Positions 35,484 through 47,283 of a stretch of DNA of 64,000 nt are shown piece after piece. Source of the stretch: Symbiodinium microadriaticum (lineage: Eukaryota; Sar; Dinophyceae; Suessiales; Symbiodiniaceae); the NCBI GenBank assembly GCA_001939145.1, contig LSRX01001120.1, forward strand, positions 33,705-97,704. Reading direction: 5' to 3'. How positions within the stretch are numbered: the first letter of the stretch is position 1; every line of letters begins with the position of its first letter. A program made the position numbers and the translations under genes. The notes beneath the pieces are model-generated. The model did no database searches, was not told the DNA's origin, and saw only the letters and a list, made by a program, of their open reading frames with translations.

Positions 35484-35660
35484 TACTTTGCAAAGCGCTA
35501 CATGTATGTATGTATGTATGTATGTATGTATGTATTCACATGATGTGGAACAATGGTATGTATGTATGTATGTATGTATGTATGTACCGATTTGCATGGG
35601 CAGCCTTGTATGTATGTATGTATGTATGTATGTATGTAGCTCCCCCAGTCTTCGTGAATG

Positions 35661-35692
<32 letters not shown>

Positions 35693-35712
35693 CCGTTTGT
35701 GAACAGTCGTGG

Positions 35713-35745
<33 letters not shown>

Positions 35746-35972
35746 TTGATTTGAAACCAACTGGTATGTATGTATGTATGTATGTATGTATGTACTACTG
35801 GTAGTAGGCAGGATTGTATGTATGTATGTATGTATGTATGTATGTAGGCAAGTGCGTGGGCTGGGCAGTATGTATGTATGTATGTATGTATGTATGTAGG
35901 ACAGGATGTTTTTAGTTTTGTATGTATGTATGTATGTATGTATGTATGTATGACGTTTTAAGCAAACATGCG

Positions 35973-36003
<31 letters not shown>

Positions 36004-36024
36004 CCGCAAGAACTTATTGTACAG

Positions 36025-36055
<31 letters not shown>

Positions 36056-36232
36056 GATGCGGTTCATTTTTGCCAGTATGTATGTATGTATGTATGTATG
36101 TATGTATGATTTGCATCAGCGCCGGTCGTATGTATGTATGTATGTATGTATGTATGTACTTAGTTTCCCAAGTTCTGGAGTATGTATGTATGTATGTATG
36201 TATGTATGTATCGAGCGCCAGACAAGGCAGAG

Positions 36233-36264
<32 letters not shown>

Positions 36265-36336
36265 AACCTGGGGTGACGTTCAGGTATGTATGTATGTATG
36301 TATGTATGTATGTATTGCGCACGTGGACCAGTTATG

Positions 36337-36367
<31 letters not shown>

Positions 36368-36752
36368 GAGTTCTGAATCCTTTATTTGTATGTATGTATG
36401 TATGTATGTATGTATGTAGCGTGAAGACGGCGGCACGCAGTATGTATGTATGTATGTATGTATGTATGTACCGTTTTTTCCCAGTGGTTGGGTATGTATG
36501 TATGTATGTATGTATGTATGTACTTTGCAGATGGGGCCTTCTATGCGTCAGGAATGCACAGCTGCGTTTGCGATGCAGAGGTGGCCAAATCCCAGGTATG
36601 TATGTATGTATGTATGTATGTATGTAGACCCAATTGCCTCGTTGATTGTATGTATGTATGTATGTATGTATGTATGTATTGCCAGCTGGCCGTTGCCATG
36701 TATGTATGTATGTATGTATGTATGTATGTAGAATGAAACTTTGCCAGCAAGG

Positions 36753-36783
<31 letters not shown>

Positions 36784-36856
36784 TGGAGTTTCCAGATGTT
36801 GCGGTATGTATGTATGTATGTATGTATGTATGTATCAATTCTCAAAGCCTAGACCG

Positions 36857-36888
<32 letters not shown>

Positions 36889-37064
36889 GGCTGTTGCCTC
36901 TCGTGCCGTATGTATGTATGTATGTATGTATGTATGTACTGTTTGAAGAGGTGCTTGGTGTATGTATGTATGTATGTATGTATGTATGTAGTGATGGCAG
37001 GTCTAGACACAGTATGTATGTATGTATGTATGTATGTATGTATGGGGCTTGTCTGAATTCCGTG

Positions 37065-37095
<31 letters not shown>

Positions 37096-37376
37096 TGAAG
37101 CTGGCCATTCCCGATGTATGTATGTATGTATGTATGTATGTATGTACTGAAGATGCGACTTTGCGTCGTATGTATGTATGTATGTATGTATGTATGTACT
37201 TGTTTGCCAGAGAGTTGTGGTATGTATGTATGTATGTATGTATGTATGTAGCTGACAGCTCTCCGCAGAGCGTATGTATGTATGTATGTATGTATGTATG
37301 TACCTGCTCCAAAGCAGAAGTACGTATGTATGTATGTATGTATGTATGTATGTATTTGGGCCGCGAGGATTTCGAG

Positions 37377-37407
<31 letters not shown>

Positions 37408-37896
37408 GTGAGGTAGGCAGCCTCCACGTATGTATGTATGTATGTATGTATGTATGTACTTGCTTGCCTGTAGCTATGGGTATGTATGTATGTATGTATG
37501 TATGTATGTATTCCGCTTTCCTTCATTCCACGTATGTATGTATGTATGTATGTATGTATGTACGACAGCATCTAGACAATTTTGTATGTATGTATGTATG
37601 TATGTATGTATGTATTGGCATTCCAGCTTTTGTGTGTATGTATGTATGTATGTATGTATGTATGTACTTTCAGCAACCGCTGGAAGGGTATGTATGTATG
37701 TATGTATGTATGTATGTAGATCCTGCTCCCGCTAGCGGGGTATGTATGTATGTATGTATGTATGTATGTATCGTTCCCGGTGCCCTACATTGTATGTATG
37801 TATGTATGTATGTATGTATGTATCGACTGCCATTTTGGAATGAGTATGTATGTATGTATGTATGTATGTATGTATTGTTGGCTGTGCGCCACGAGG

Positions 37897-37927
<31 letters not shown>

Positions 37928-38520
37928 CACCGCCAGTGCTGAGTTTGAGTCACTGTTCGAGAGGGTGAACATGTCTGGGCTTTACGAGAAGAGATGGCAG
38001 TATGTATGTATGTATGTATGTATGTATGTACCTGTCTTTGAAGCATTGAGGGTATGTATGTATGTATGTATGTATGTATGTAGAAGTGCAGATAGTGATG
38101 CAGGTATGTATGTATGTATGTATGTATGTATGTAGTCATCGAAATTTTGTGCCTAGTATGTATGTATGTATGTATGTATGTATGTACTTGGCAAGTTTCA
38201 GGGTTGGGTATGTATGTATGTATGTATGTATGTATGTATTCCCTTCGTTTCAAGCACTGGTATGTATGTATGTATGTATGTATGTATGTACAAGTTTGAG
38301 CATGTCGATTGGTATGTATGTATGTATGTATGTATGTATGTAGCTCATGGCCAAGTGGATTCGGTATGTATGTATGTATGTATGTATGTATGTATGGAAG
38401 GTGCCGACTTCTTGCGTATGTATGTATGTATGTATGTATGTATGTACTTGCATGAGGAATTTAATCTGTATGTATGTATGTATGTATGTATGTATGTACA
38501 AAAGTTCGAGTTTTGGCAGG

Positions 38521-38551
<31 letters not shown>

Positions 38552-38780
38552 CCATTTCACTTCTGCTGCCAGTATGTATGTATGTATGTATGTATGTATG
38601 TACGATGCCTCTTTCAGTAAGCCTTCCATGACTGTAGCTGACCATCATCCTTTGAGCGTAGAGTTCCTCTCTCCGGTATGTATGTATGTATGTATGTATG
38701 TATGTATTGTTGCAGAGGGGCGTATGTGTATGTATGTATGTATGTATGTATGTATGTAGAAATTCGTGCCAGTCACTGAG

Positions 38781-38812
<32 letters not shown>

Positions 38813-38988
38813 AATTGCTGCAAAGCACATCGTATGTATGTATGTATGTATGTATGTATGTATCAGGTTGCCTGAAATCGTTCGTATGTATGTATGTATG
38901 TATGTATGTATGTATGCACTCATCAGGTTCATGGAGTATGTATGTATGTATGTATGTATGTATGTAGCTCTGGGTCTCAGCTCGCATG

Positions 38989-39019
<31 letters not shown>

Positions 39020-39144
39020 TTTCAAGCATGCGACGTGGCGTATGTATGTATGTATGTATGTATGTATGTATGAGCTCGACGAACAGTTTGCGTATGTATG
39101 TATGTATGTATGTATGTATGTAGCAAAAAAGGATAAGGATGCCG

Positions 39145-39175
<31 letters not shown>

Positions 39176-39976
39176 CAGACCGGTGCCGAGAACATGTATG
39201 TATGTATGTATGTATGTATGTATGTACCACCTCCGTGCACACGCGGATACCAGCAGGGTGTATTCCTTGCCTGTTGAAGACTCCTACTCTGTGCAGTCGG
39301 TATGTATGTATGTATGTATGTATGTATGTATAGGAGAAGCTGCAGAGCGCAGTATGTATGTATGTATGTATGTATGTATGTAGCTACACGCCCGCCCAAG
39401 CAAGTATGTATGTATGTATGTATGTATGTATGTACCTCCAACCTTCCCGGTAGACGTATGTATGTATGTATGTATGTATGTATGTACTGGGGACGGTGAG
39501 CCTGTCAGTATGTATGTATGTATGTATGTATGTATGTAGCTACTGTCGCTTGAGTCGTGGTATGTATGTATGTATGTATGTATGTATGTACCCAAAGGCT
39601 TCCATCGCGACGTATGTATGTATGTATGTATGTATGTATGTACTGACCCAACTCCAGTTTGCAGTATGTATGTATGTATGTATGTATGTATGTAGGAGTC
39701 CATGGACACCATGCAGTTATTTCTTGCCCTTGAGCGGAACGGCTTCACTTGGGCAAAACTTCCCGAAGTATGTATGTATGTATGTATGTATGTATGTACA
39801 CCAGGTGACCCCAAGATCTGTATGTATGTATGTATGTATGTATGTATGTACTATCTGTGTTGTCTCTTGCTGTATGTATGTATGTATGTATGTATGTATG
39901 TACAGGTCCCGGCCATACCGCACGTATGTATGTATGTATGTATGTATGTATGTACCATCTTGCATGGAAGAATCAG

Positions 39977-40007
<31 letters not shown>

Positions 40008-40080
40008 GCTCTCATGGCCGACGTGGAGTATGTATGTATGTATGTATGTATGTATGTAGCACCTTATGCCAGGCCGGGGG

Positions 40081-40111
<31 letters not shown>

Positions 40112-40132
40112 GGGCAGTGCCCGAGGCAGTGG

Positions 40133-40163
<31 letters not shown>

Positions 40164-40496
40164 GAGCGGCTGATGGAAGCTGAGTATGTATGTATGTATG
40201 TATGTATGTATGTAGTAGATTGCGAGGAGGCTGCTGTATGTATGTATGTATGTATGTATGTATGTACTCATGCTTCAGAAGCACATGGTATGTATGTATG
40301 TATGTATGTATGTATGTAGCTTCCTGACGTTGGTCATCAGTATGTATGTATGTATGTATGTATGTATGTAGATATTGGGAGCCCTGAGCAGGTATGTATG
40401 TATGTATGTATGTATGTATGTACTTTCCGCTTCACGTACAAGAGTATGTATGTATGTATGTATGTATGTATGTATGGGGTGCAAGTGACTTGTCCG

Positions 40497-40528
<32 letters not shown>

Positions 40529-40600
40529 GAAATTTTTGGGTCTCCGCGTATGTATGTATGTATGTATGTATGTATGTATCAGGGCACTGAAAGGCTGGGG

Positions 40601-40631
<31 letters not shown>

Positions 40632-40652
40632 GAACATTTGCATCATGTCTGG

Positions 40653-40683
<31 letters not shown>

Positions 40684-40704
40684 TTTCCGCTGCTGTCTTG
40701 ATGG

Positions 40705-40736
<32 letters not shown>

Positions 40737-40912
40737 ACTGATGTGGAATTGGATCGTATGTATGTATGTATGTATGTATGTATGTATAAAGCCAAAAGCC
40801 GTGCCGTGTATGTATGTATGTATGTATGTATGTATGTAGGAAAGTCCAAGGCGCGTGCTGTATGTATGTATGTATGTATGTATGTATGTACTGCGCATCC
40901 ACCCAGCGATGG

Positions 40913-40943
<31 letters not shown>

Positions 40944-40994
40944 GACAGGACACGGCTTTGAAGGTATGTATGTATGTATGTATGTATGTATGTA
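34131..40994. repeat. Rigid 52-bp array: 21-bp unique pieces alternating with invariant (GTAT)7GTA
   Basis: There are 132 units of exactly 52 bp (6,864 bp). Unit n (from 0) starts at 34131+52n without any slip to the end. Each unit has a unique 21-bp piece followed by a 31-bp block, (GTAT)7GTA. I found no substitution and no length change in any of the 126 blocks. In units 4, 46, 73, 86, 98 and 107 the block is absent. The unique run there is 73 bp (34339-34411, 36523-36595, 37927-37999, 38603-38675, 39227-39299, 39695-39767), and the next unit is still in register. Natural microsatellites vary in length from copy to copy, and this one does not. Two adjacent pieces (units 10 and 11) share the 13-mer ATGGTCTTGGCAG. 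Otherwise I noticed no similarity between pieces. The right edge is followed by unique sequence, then (CA)n and an N at 41088. Confidence 0.95.
35952..40961 (+). CDS. Hidden coding frame seen through the array windows
   Basis: Read with codon starts at positions divisible by three, every unique piece from unit 35 (35951) to unit 130 is free of stop codons, about 670 codons in all. Unit 131 then ends in TGA at 40959-40961. The 73-bp windows give ordinary-looking protein in this frame: TASAEFESLFERVNMSGLYE at unit 73, KPSMTVADHHPLSVEFL at unit 86, RVYSLPVEDSYSVQS at unit 98, and DTMQLFLALERNGFTWAKL at unit 107. Because 52 is not a multiple of three, the frame of each 21-bp piece rotates by one base per unit. 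The constant genomic frame is therefore not what removal of 31-nt inserts would give. The blocks are unlikely to be translated as they stand, because block/piece junctions create TAG or TAA in this frame at many units (for example 38133-38135). A first ATG in frame is at 36057 (unit 37). Units 0-7 and 11-26 are also open in this frame, but units 8, 10, 27, 29, 30, 32 and 34 carry stops. I cannot name the protein from the fragments. Confidence 0.7.
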
Positions 40995-41087
40995 GTCAGT
41001 AGACTAGAACTGGCAAAACAAACCCACGCCCACAGCACCCACCCACACGCACATGCACACACAAATACAAACACACACACACACACA
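40995..41087. repeat. Array edge and (CA)n microsatellite
   Basis: A short unique stretch is followed by C/A-rich sequence, ending in (CA)n at 41069-41087 directly before a single N at 41088. Confidence 0.8.
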
Positions 41088-43469
41088 NTAGATAACTACC
41101 CTCTTATAGTACCCCTTCTAGATCCCCTTAAGCAACCCAGAGAGAAGCCCTTCTACTTGTAGGTAAGGAACTCTAGAAGGCTTTAGGGCTTAGGGTTCAG
41201 GGTTTAGGGTTTAGGGTTTCGGGTTTAGGGCTTCGGGTTCCGGGTTTAGGGTGTCGGGTTTATTTTTAAGGTTCAGGGTTTGGGGTTTAGTTAGGGTTCA
41301 GGGGTTCGTTTAGGGTGTTTTAGGACTATGGGCAGTGGTCGGAGACATTACTAACATGTATAATTACACATGTACACACATGTCCGCATGCGTGCAGAGC
41401 CGGCGCGATTGCGGCGCGCAACTGACAGCAGTAGCAGAAATACAAACAAATATGTGTGCATATGTCAACATAGATACAGATTGCCACACTCGGCGCGCTG
41501 CTGCAAAAAGTTTCGGAAGTCTTTGGTGGGCCGGAAACCGGGTAGCTTGGAAGGATGTTGGGACATATGGTTTTGAAATTTGTCGGGGCATCAGACGGTG
41601 TTGTCAGTTGTATACTAAGTCATGAACCTGATGTGGGGGTTTCCGAAAATAGGGGACCCTAATGTAGTACCCTAAATAGTAGGATCCTTACTATAGGGAC
41701 CCCCCCCAAAATAAGGTACCAGTCCCATGTCGATCTTAGTCCCGACTCCCTGGAACTCCACTGTGGAGCTGCAAGTCGCAGGATGTGTGACACTCTGGAG
41801 GAGTTCTTGACTCGAGGAAACCCTAAACCCTAAACCCCCTCAGCTAAACCCCAAACCCTAAGCCCCCTAAACCCTAAACCCCCTAAGCCCTAAACCCTAA
41901 ACCCCCTAAAACCTAAACCCTCAACCGAAGAGGACGAAGAGATGGAACCCCAAGAGCACACCAGCCAGGCACTGCGAGAATGAAGCCGAGGGAGCTGGGA
42001 GCTTCAGGAAGCCTCCGGGACATGCAGCATTTCCACATCTTGCATAGCCTGCAGCACCAGATGGGCAAGCTTTTGGGGTTTAGGGTTTAAGGGGTTTAGG
42101 GTTTTAGGGTTTGGGGTTTAAGGGTTTAAGGGTTTAGGGTTTAGGGGTTTAGGGGTTTAGGGTTTAGGGTTTAAGGTTGGTCCTGGCTCCGTGGACTTTG
42201 CCGAATCTCCTGCTGTGAGGGCCAAAACACAGCAGGGGCCGCCACTGCTCTGCCTCGGGTGTGACGAGGGGGGCTTCGGGAATCAGGCTTAGGGGTTAGG
42301 GGTTGGGGTTTGGGGTTTAGGGCTTATAGGGTTTCGGGCTTATGGTGTAGGGTTAGGGGTTGGGGTTTGGGCCATGCTTCAGTTCTTGAACTCTGGCTTG
42401 GGCCTTAGGGTTTAGGATTTAAGGCTCTGGGCTGGCCTTTAGGCTTTAGGATTTAGGCCTTTGGGCCTCGGGACGTTCTAAATCCTTGATCAGGGGCCCG
42501 GCATGGAATTTGGGTTTGGGCTCTAGTGTTTAGGGTGATCGTGCAGATGAAGAGAGACGCCCTGACCATTCCTTAGCCCAAAGATTCCTCGAGGGGGACG
42601 ATTTCTCAAGCACCCAAAATCACGTTTAAATTCAATCCGCTGCCTACTCTCAACCAGCCCCTCCACGTCCTGAGACTTTTTACGCCAACAATCAAGGCAT
42701 CGTATTTGCTACTAGTAGGCATGTCTAATGCTATCTTAACCGAAACCGTTCTTCCTTAACAAGAACCTCATGCAGGCTTCATATAACCCTCTCAAAGGCC
42801 TTGAAAAAGCCTTACAGCACTTTACAACTCAGGTTTAACACCGTATAAAGCCGCTACAAGCCCGTACCAGTGACAAACATCTTATAGCATTTTACAGCTG
42901 CACCTCTAAACGCCCTTATAACATCTTAGGGCACTGCGCAACTCTAAGCCCTAAACCCTTAGAGAACCCTCATAAAAAACCCTTGTCGAACCCTCATAGA
43001 ACCCTCATAGAACCCCCTTACAGAACCGTTTTAGAGCCCGTATAGAAGTCTAAGAGTACACCCTAAACCCTGCACCTAAACCAGAAGTCAAAGAGTCGTT
43101 GTGACAAGCCGCCTTAATCGGGCAATGTCAGGTCGCTGAGGACGGGCTCCTCGTGGCTGGCCAAGGCCAGGGCCGTTTGTTCTGCTTGACTCAGGGTTTA
43201 GGGTTTCCTAAACCTCCAACCCCCAAACCCCTAAACCCTAAACTCTAAACCCCTAAACCCTAAACCCCTAAACCCTGAACCTTGTTTAGAGTTTAGGGTT
43301 TAGGGTGTTTTCGGAGTGTAGGGTTTGGTAAATTCGGGCGTAGTGTAGTCTTGGCTTTGGCTCTTTGTCTGCGGGCTTGAATCCCACACCCCATCTTCGA
43401 CCCTAAAACGCTGTGAGCTCCATCCCCAGTCCTAATCCCTAAACCGTAAACAGCCCCTACACTACACCC

Positions 43470-43583
43470 TACTGTTGATGATATAAATCCTGCATTACCT
43501 TAAGGACCTTAACTATGGGAAGTATGGCATATTACGGTATATTCCTTATTATGGGTAATGCAGGATTTATATCATCAACCGTA
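43470..43583. mobile_element. MITE family A, copy 1
   Basis: The 114-bp element has long inverted ends: GTTGATGATATAAATCCTGC (continuing ATTACC) on the left is the exact complement of the right end GGTAATGCAGGATTTATATC (continuing ATCAAC). The middle contains TAAGGACCTTAACTATGGGA. The terminal bases TAC/GTA suggest a TA target. It has no coding capacity. A second copy is at 46740. Confidence 0.75.
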
Positions 43584-46500
43584 TTACAGAAGCTGGAACG
43601 ACTAGCAATGCTATTCCTTGGGGTTCGCCAACAGGGAACCATACTGCACTGCTTGTTCTATGCACTAAAGCCCCCTAGAGTCAACCCTCGTGATTTGCCG
43701 GACGGCCTCCGTGCCAGGGTATAGGCCTCAGCCGAGATCCCCTGTGCTGGCCCCGGATGGCTCCATGTTGGACAGCACGCGGTCGAGATCATCCTACAGG
43801 GGGCCGGGCAGCAGCTCCCCTTGAGATCCCCGATGTCGACATCATTTTTATTCGGCCGGACTGCAAATCTCCAGCCGGGGGGGGGGGGCTCATAAACCAG
43901 GAGGACCCCGCCATGATTTGCAGCCTGGGTTTGTGACCGGCTGAGTGCTTTTGCTTTTAACTTGTGCCCATCCCAGTCCCAAACTCAACATCGCCCTTCT
44001 CCTTCAAAACTTAGACCCTAAACCTAAACCCTCAACCCCTAACCCTGTTCCCCAAACCGTCGAAGGACTTCTGATAGCCTCCTCTCAAGCCCGCAGAGAC
44101 ACCTCAGACTAGAGTTCAGGGTTCCCTACAACCCTAAACCCTAAATTAGGGTCTAGGGAGATACCAAACCCTAAACCCTAACTTAGGGTTTCCTTAACCC
44201 TAAACCGTAAATTAGGGTCGAGGGAGATACCAAACCCCATAAACCCTAACCAAACTCCTGAACACCTCGAGCCGGGACCCCTACTCCGACATCCTAAAGC
44301 CCTTGCAGCCCTAAACCCGATGACTCATATACTTATGAAGGTTAAGGGTTTATGGTTTAGGGTTTGGGGTTTAGGGTTTAGGGTTTAGGGTTCATTGTTT
44401 AGGGTTTGGGGTTTAGGGTTTGGAGTTTATGGTTTAGAGTTTAGGGTTTCGGGTTTGGGGTTTGGGGTTTGGGGTTTAGGGTTCGGGTAGCCCTTCAAGA
44501 CGCCGACTGGAGGCCTTCATCCGTCTCTGCTGTCCTTGAACTACAACAAGGCTCGGCAAGCTTGGATGCTTCGAGGTGGTGGCATTTAGGGCTTCGGGGT
44601 TTAGGGTTTTAGGGGGTTTAGGGTGCCTAGGGTGTTTAGGGTATTTAGGGCTTAGGGCTTAGGGGGTTTAGGGTTTAGGGCTTAGAGTTTAGGCCCTGAC
44701 TAAGCTCATGCGTTCTCGTTTACAAAAGTAACCCAGTTGCCCGATGTCCCGCCTTCCGCGAGACGAACTGCACCCTTGAGAGTACCGCCTCGCAGGCTAC
44801 AGCTTTCAACTTCAGACTTACAGCACAACACACCCTAAACCCTAAGCCCTAAAAGCCCTAAGCGCTAAACCCTAAACCTTAAAAGCCCTAAGCGCTAAAC
44901 CCTAAACCCTAGAAGCCCTAAACCCTAAAACCCTAAGCCGCCAGAATTAAGACCCCCGAAGCCCCCTTGAACCTTCAGAGGCAAACCCCAGAGGCCTGTG
45001 AGCACACATCAGTTTAGGGTTTTAGGGTTTTAGGGTTTTAGGGGTTTTAGGGTTTAGGGGTTTAAGGGTTTTTAGGGTTGTTGTTAGGGTTTTAGGGTTT
45101 TAGGGTTTTAGGGTTTTAGGGTTTTAGGGGTTTAGGGTTTTTAGGGTTGTTGTTAGGGTTTAGGGGGTTTAGGGTTTAGGGTTTAGGGTGCTTCCCAACT
45201 GATTTAAGACAGTCTTGCCATCACCCCTAAGCCGGAAGACCCCACACCCCGCGAGCCTAAAGCCGTAACCAGCGCCCCCTGGTGCCCTAAACCCTAAACC
45301 CCAAGCCCCTAAACCCTAAACCCCAAAGCCTAAACCCTAAACCCTAAACCCTGAACAGTAGCGCAGCAGCCAGGCACTTGACCGGCTGCCAGAAGCTTTC
45401 GCGCGCATGAGCCTCGCAAGAAGGAGGCCGAACGTGGAGGGCTTTGCTTGGTTCAGGGTTTAGGGTTTAGGGTTTTGAGAGTTCTGTTTCTGTTCAAGAA
45501 ATCACGAATTACGGAAACATGCTGCCTTAAAGGGTTTTTTAAGCGTAAACGTGTTATAAAGGCTTGGGACGGGCTTATCACCAGTGGTTCAGGATTATTT
45601 GCTTCTTATTCAAGAGGTTTTGGCATGGGGTGTCTGGGGCGAAAGGCTCGCTAGCGGCTTCGGTTTTGGGCTTCGGGGTTCGAGCCCTAAAGGCATTTTC
45701 AGCTTGATTTGTACAGGGACGGTTTAGGGTTTAGGGTTTAATCATGCTTCAGGGATCGAGGTTCCGGGCTTTGGGACGAGAAGTGCGCAGTCGCAGGGAT
45801 TCCGCCGGTCAGCAAGGCGCCTCGCCCTAGACTCCTAAAGCCAGGGGTCCGAAGCAGTCAGGGCAACAAACATGCCTCCTAAACCCTAAAGCCTAAAACC
45901 TAAACCCTCAACCCTAAACCCTAAAACCTAAACCCTCAACCCTAAACCCTAAAACCTAAACCCTAAAGCCTAAACCCTAAACCCTGGACCCTAAACCCCA
46001 AACCCCAAGCCCTAAACCCTAAACCCTAAACCCTCAGCCCTCTATGTGCATGGCCCTCTCTGGCAGTAGCTGGAGAGTCCGAGGGGATGCTTCTGTTCCT
46101 AGGTAGTATTAGAGGTTTAGGGTTTGGGGTTTCGGGTTTAGGGTTTAGGGTTGAGGGTTTAGGGTTTAGGTTTTAGGGTTTAGGGTTTAGGGTTTAGGCG
46201 ACCCCCTAAAGGGGGCCCTGCTTACCCCTACTTAATGGCTGTCTTTAAAAGGGGACCTTGCTGAGAGGGTCTATATCCCCAAGGGTCCGCCTAATCCTAA
46301 CTCCTAAGACTGAAACCCTAAACCCTAAACCCCAAACCCTAAACCCTAAGCCCTCAACCTTAAACCCTAAGCCCTAAACCCCTAAACCCTAAGCCCCTCC
46401 GGTGCCAAGACAGGGAGCCGTCATACCCATGTATATAAATACAGTCTATACACGTACACACAATCTGTACGCACAAAAAAATGAAAATCTGACATTTATA

Positions 46501-46739
46501 CATTTATACATACGTCCATGCATGCATGCATACATACATATATACATAGATACATACATAGATGCAAATGAACAAGCATGCATCATGATACATACATATG
46601 TTATGTGCGGTTCAGGACGCTACTATATAGTATATAAAAATTGTCAATGGAAAGTGGAAGTTGCTGTGCTGGAAGAGGTGTGGCAGCAAGGGCGAGAGTC
46701 CGAGATGATGTCCAATGAACGCAAAGGTTTGGAGAGTAC

Positions 46740-46844
46740 TATGGTTGATGATCTAAATCCTGCATTACCTCAAGGACCCTAAACTATGGGAATTATGCTA
46801 TATTCCTTGTAATGGGTAATGCAGGATTTATATCATCAACCGTA
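46740..46844. mobile_element. MITE family A, copy 2
   Basis: The element has the same ends as copy 1 (GGTTGATGAT, one mismatch, C for A, in the left arm; right arm identical) and the same middle motif (AAGGACC-x-AACTATGGGA). The internal region is 9 bp shorter and diverged. It lies inside non-telomeric spacer sequence, consistent with transposition. Confidence 0.75.
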
Positions 46845-47283
46845 TGATGCCTATGCAGACCCCGCGGTGAACTTTGTCAAACCAAGTATCACTGGACTAG
46901 GGTTTAGGGTTTAGGGTTTAGGTTTTCGCGTTTAGGGTTTAGGTTTTAGGGTTTAGGGTTTAGAGTTTTTTTTGGGTGACCACAAAAAAGTGCAAGGCAG
47001 TACGTTTTAATCATCGATTCGAGGCATACACAATCAAACCGGATTGCTTTTCTTCCAGCTCCTTTGCTGCAGGACTTGGGTTTTAGGGATCGGAGGTTAC
47101 AGCTTCAGGTGTTGGTGATGCCGGGCTTGCCTTTGGAGCATCATTTCGTGTTTAGGTGTAGGGCTACAGCACTGGGATTGCACCCTAAACGCTTATCCCT
47201 AAACCCTAAACACAAAACCCTAAGCCTTAAAGCCCTCAGCCCTAAACCCTAAAACCCTCAACCCTAAACACAAAATCCTAATC

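Noticed and set aside
34131-40994. CRISPR array
   Set aside because: Uniform repeats and uniform unique pieces fit superficially. The host is a dinoflagellate, there are no cas genes, the repeat is a plain tetranucleotide, and the unique pieces form one continuous reading frame.
34131-40994. Ordinary GT-AG introns of 31 nt between 21-nt exons
   Set aside because: The blocks end in GTA and the following windows do not begin with a consistent AG. Removing 31 nt breaks the frame, and the six 73-bp windows equal 21+31+21.
33921-41000. Real proteins made of VCMY or HTYI repeats on either strand across the array
   Set aside because: The tetranucleotide has no stop in any of the six frames, so long open frames appear automatically. 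Junction stops interrupt the only frame supported by the windows.
41360-41625. Small gene at the start of the telomere-like region
   Set aside because: The 96-codon open frame has no family signature, and a minus-strand frame of similar length overlaps it.
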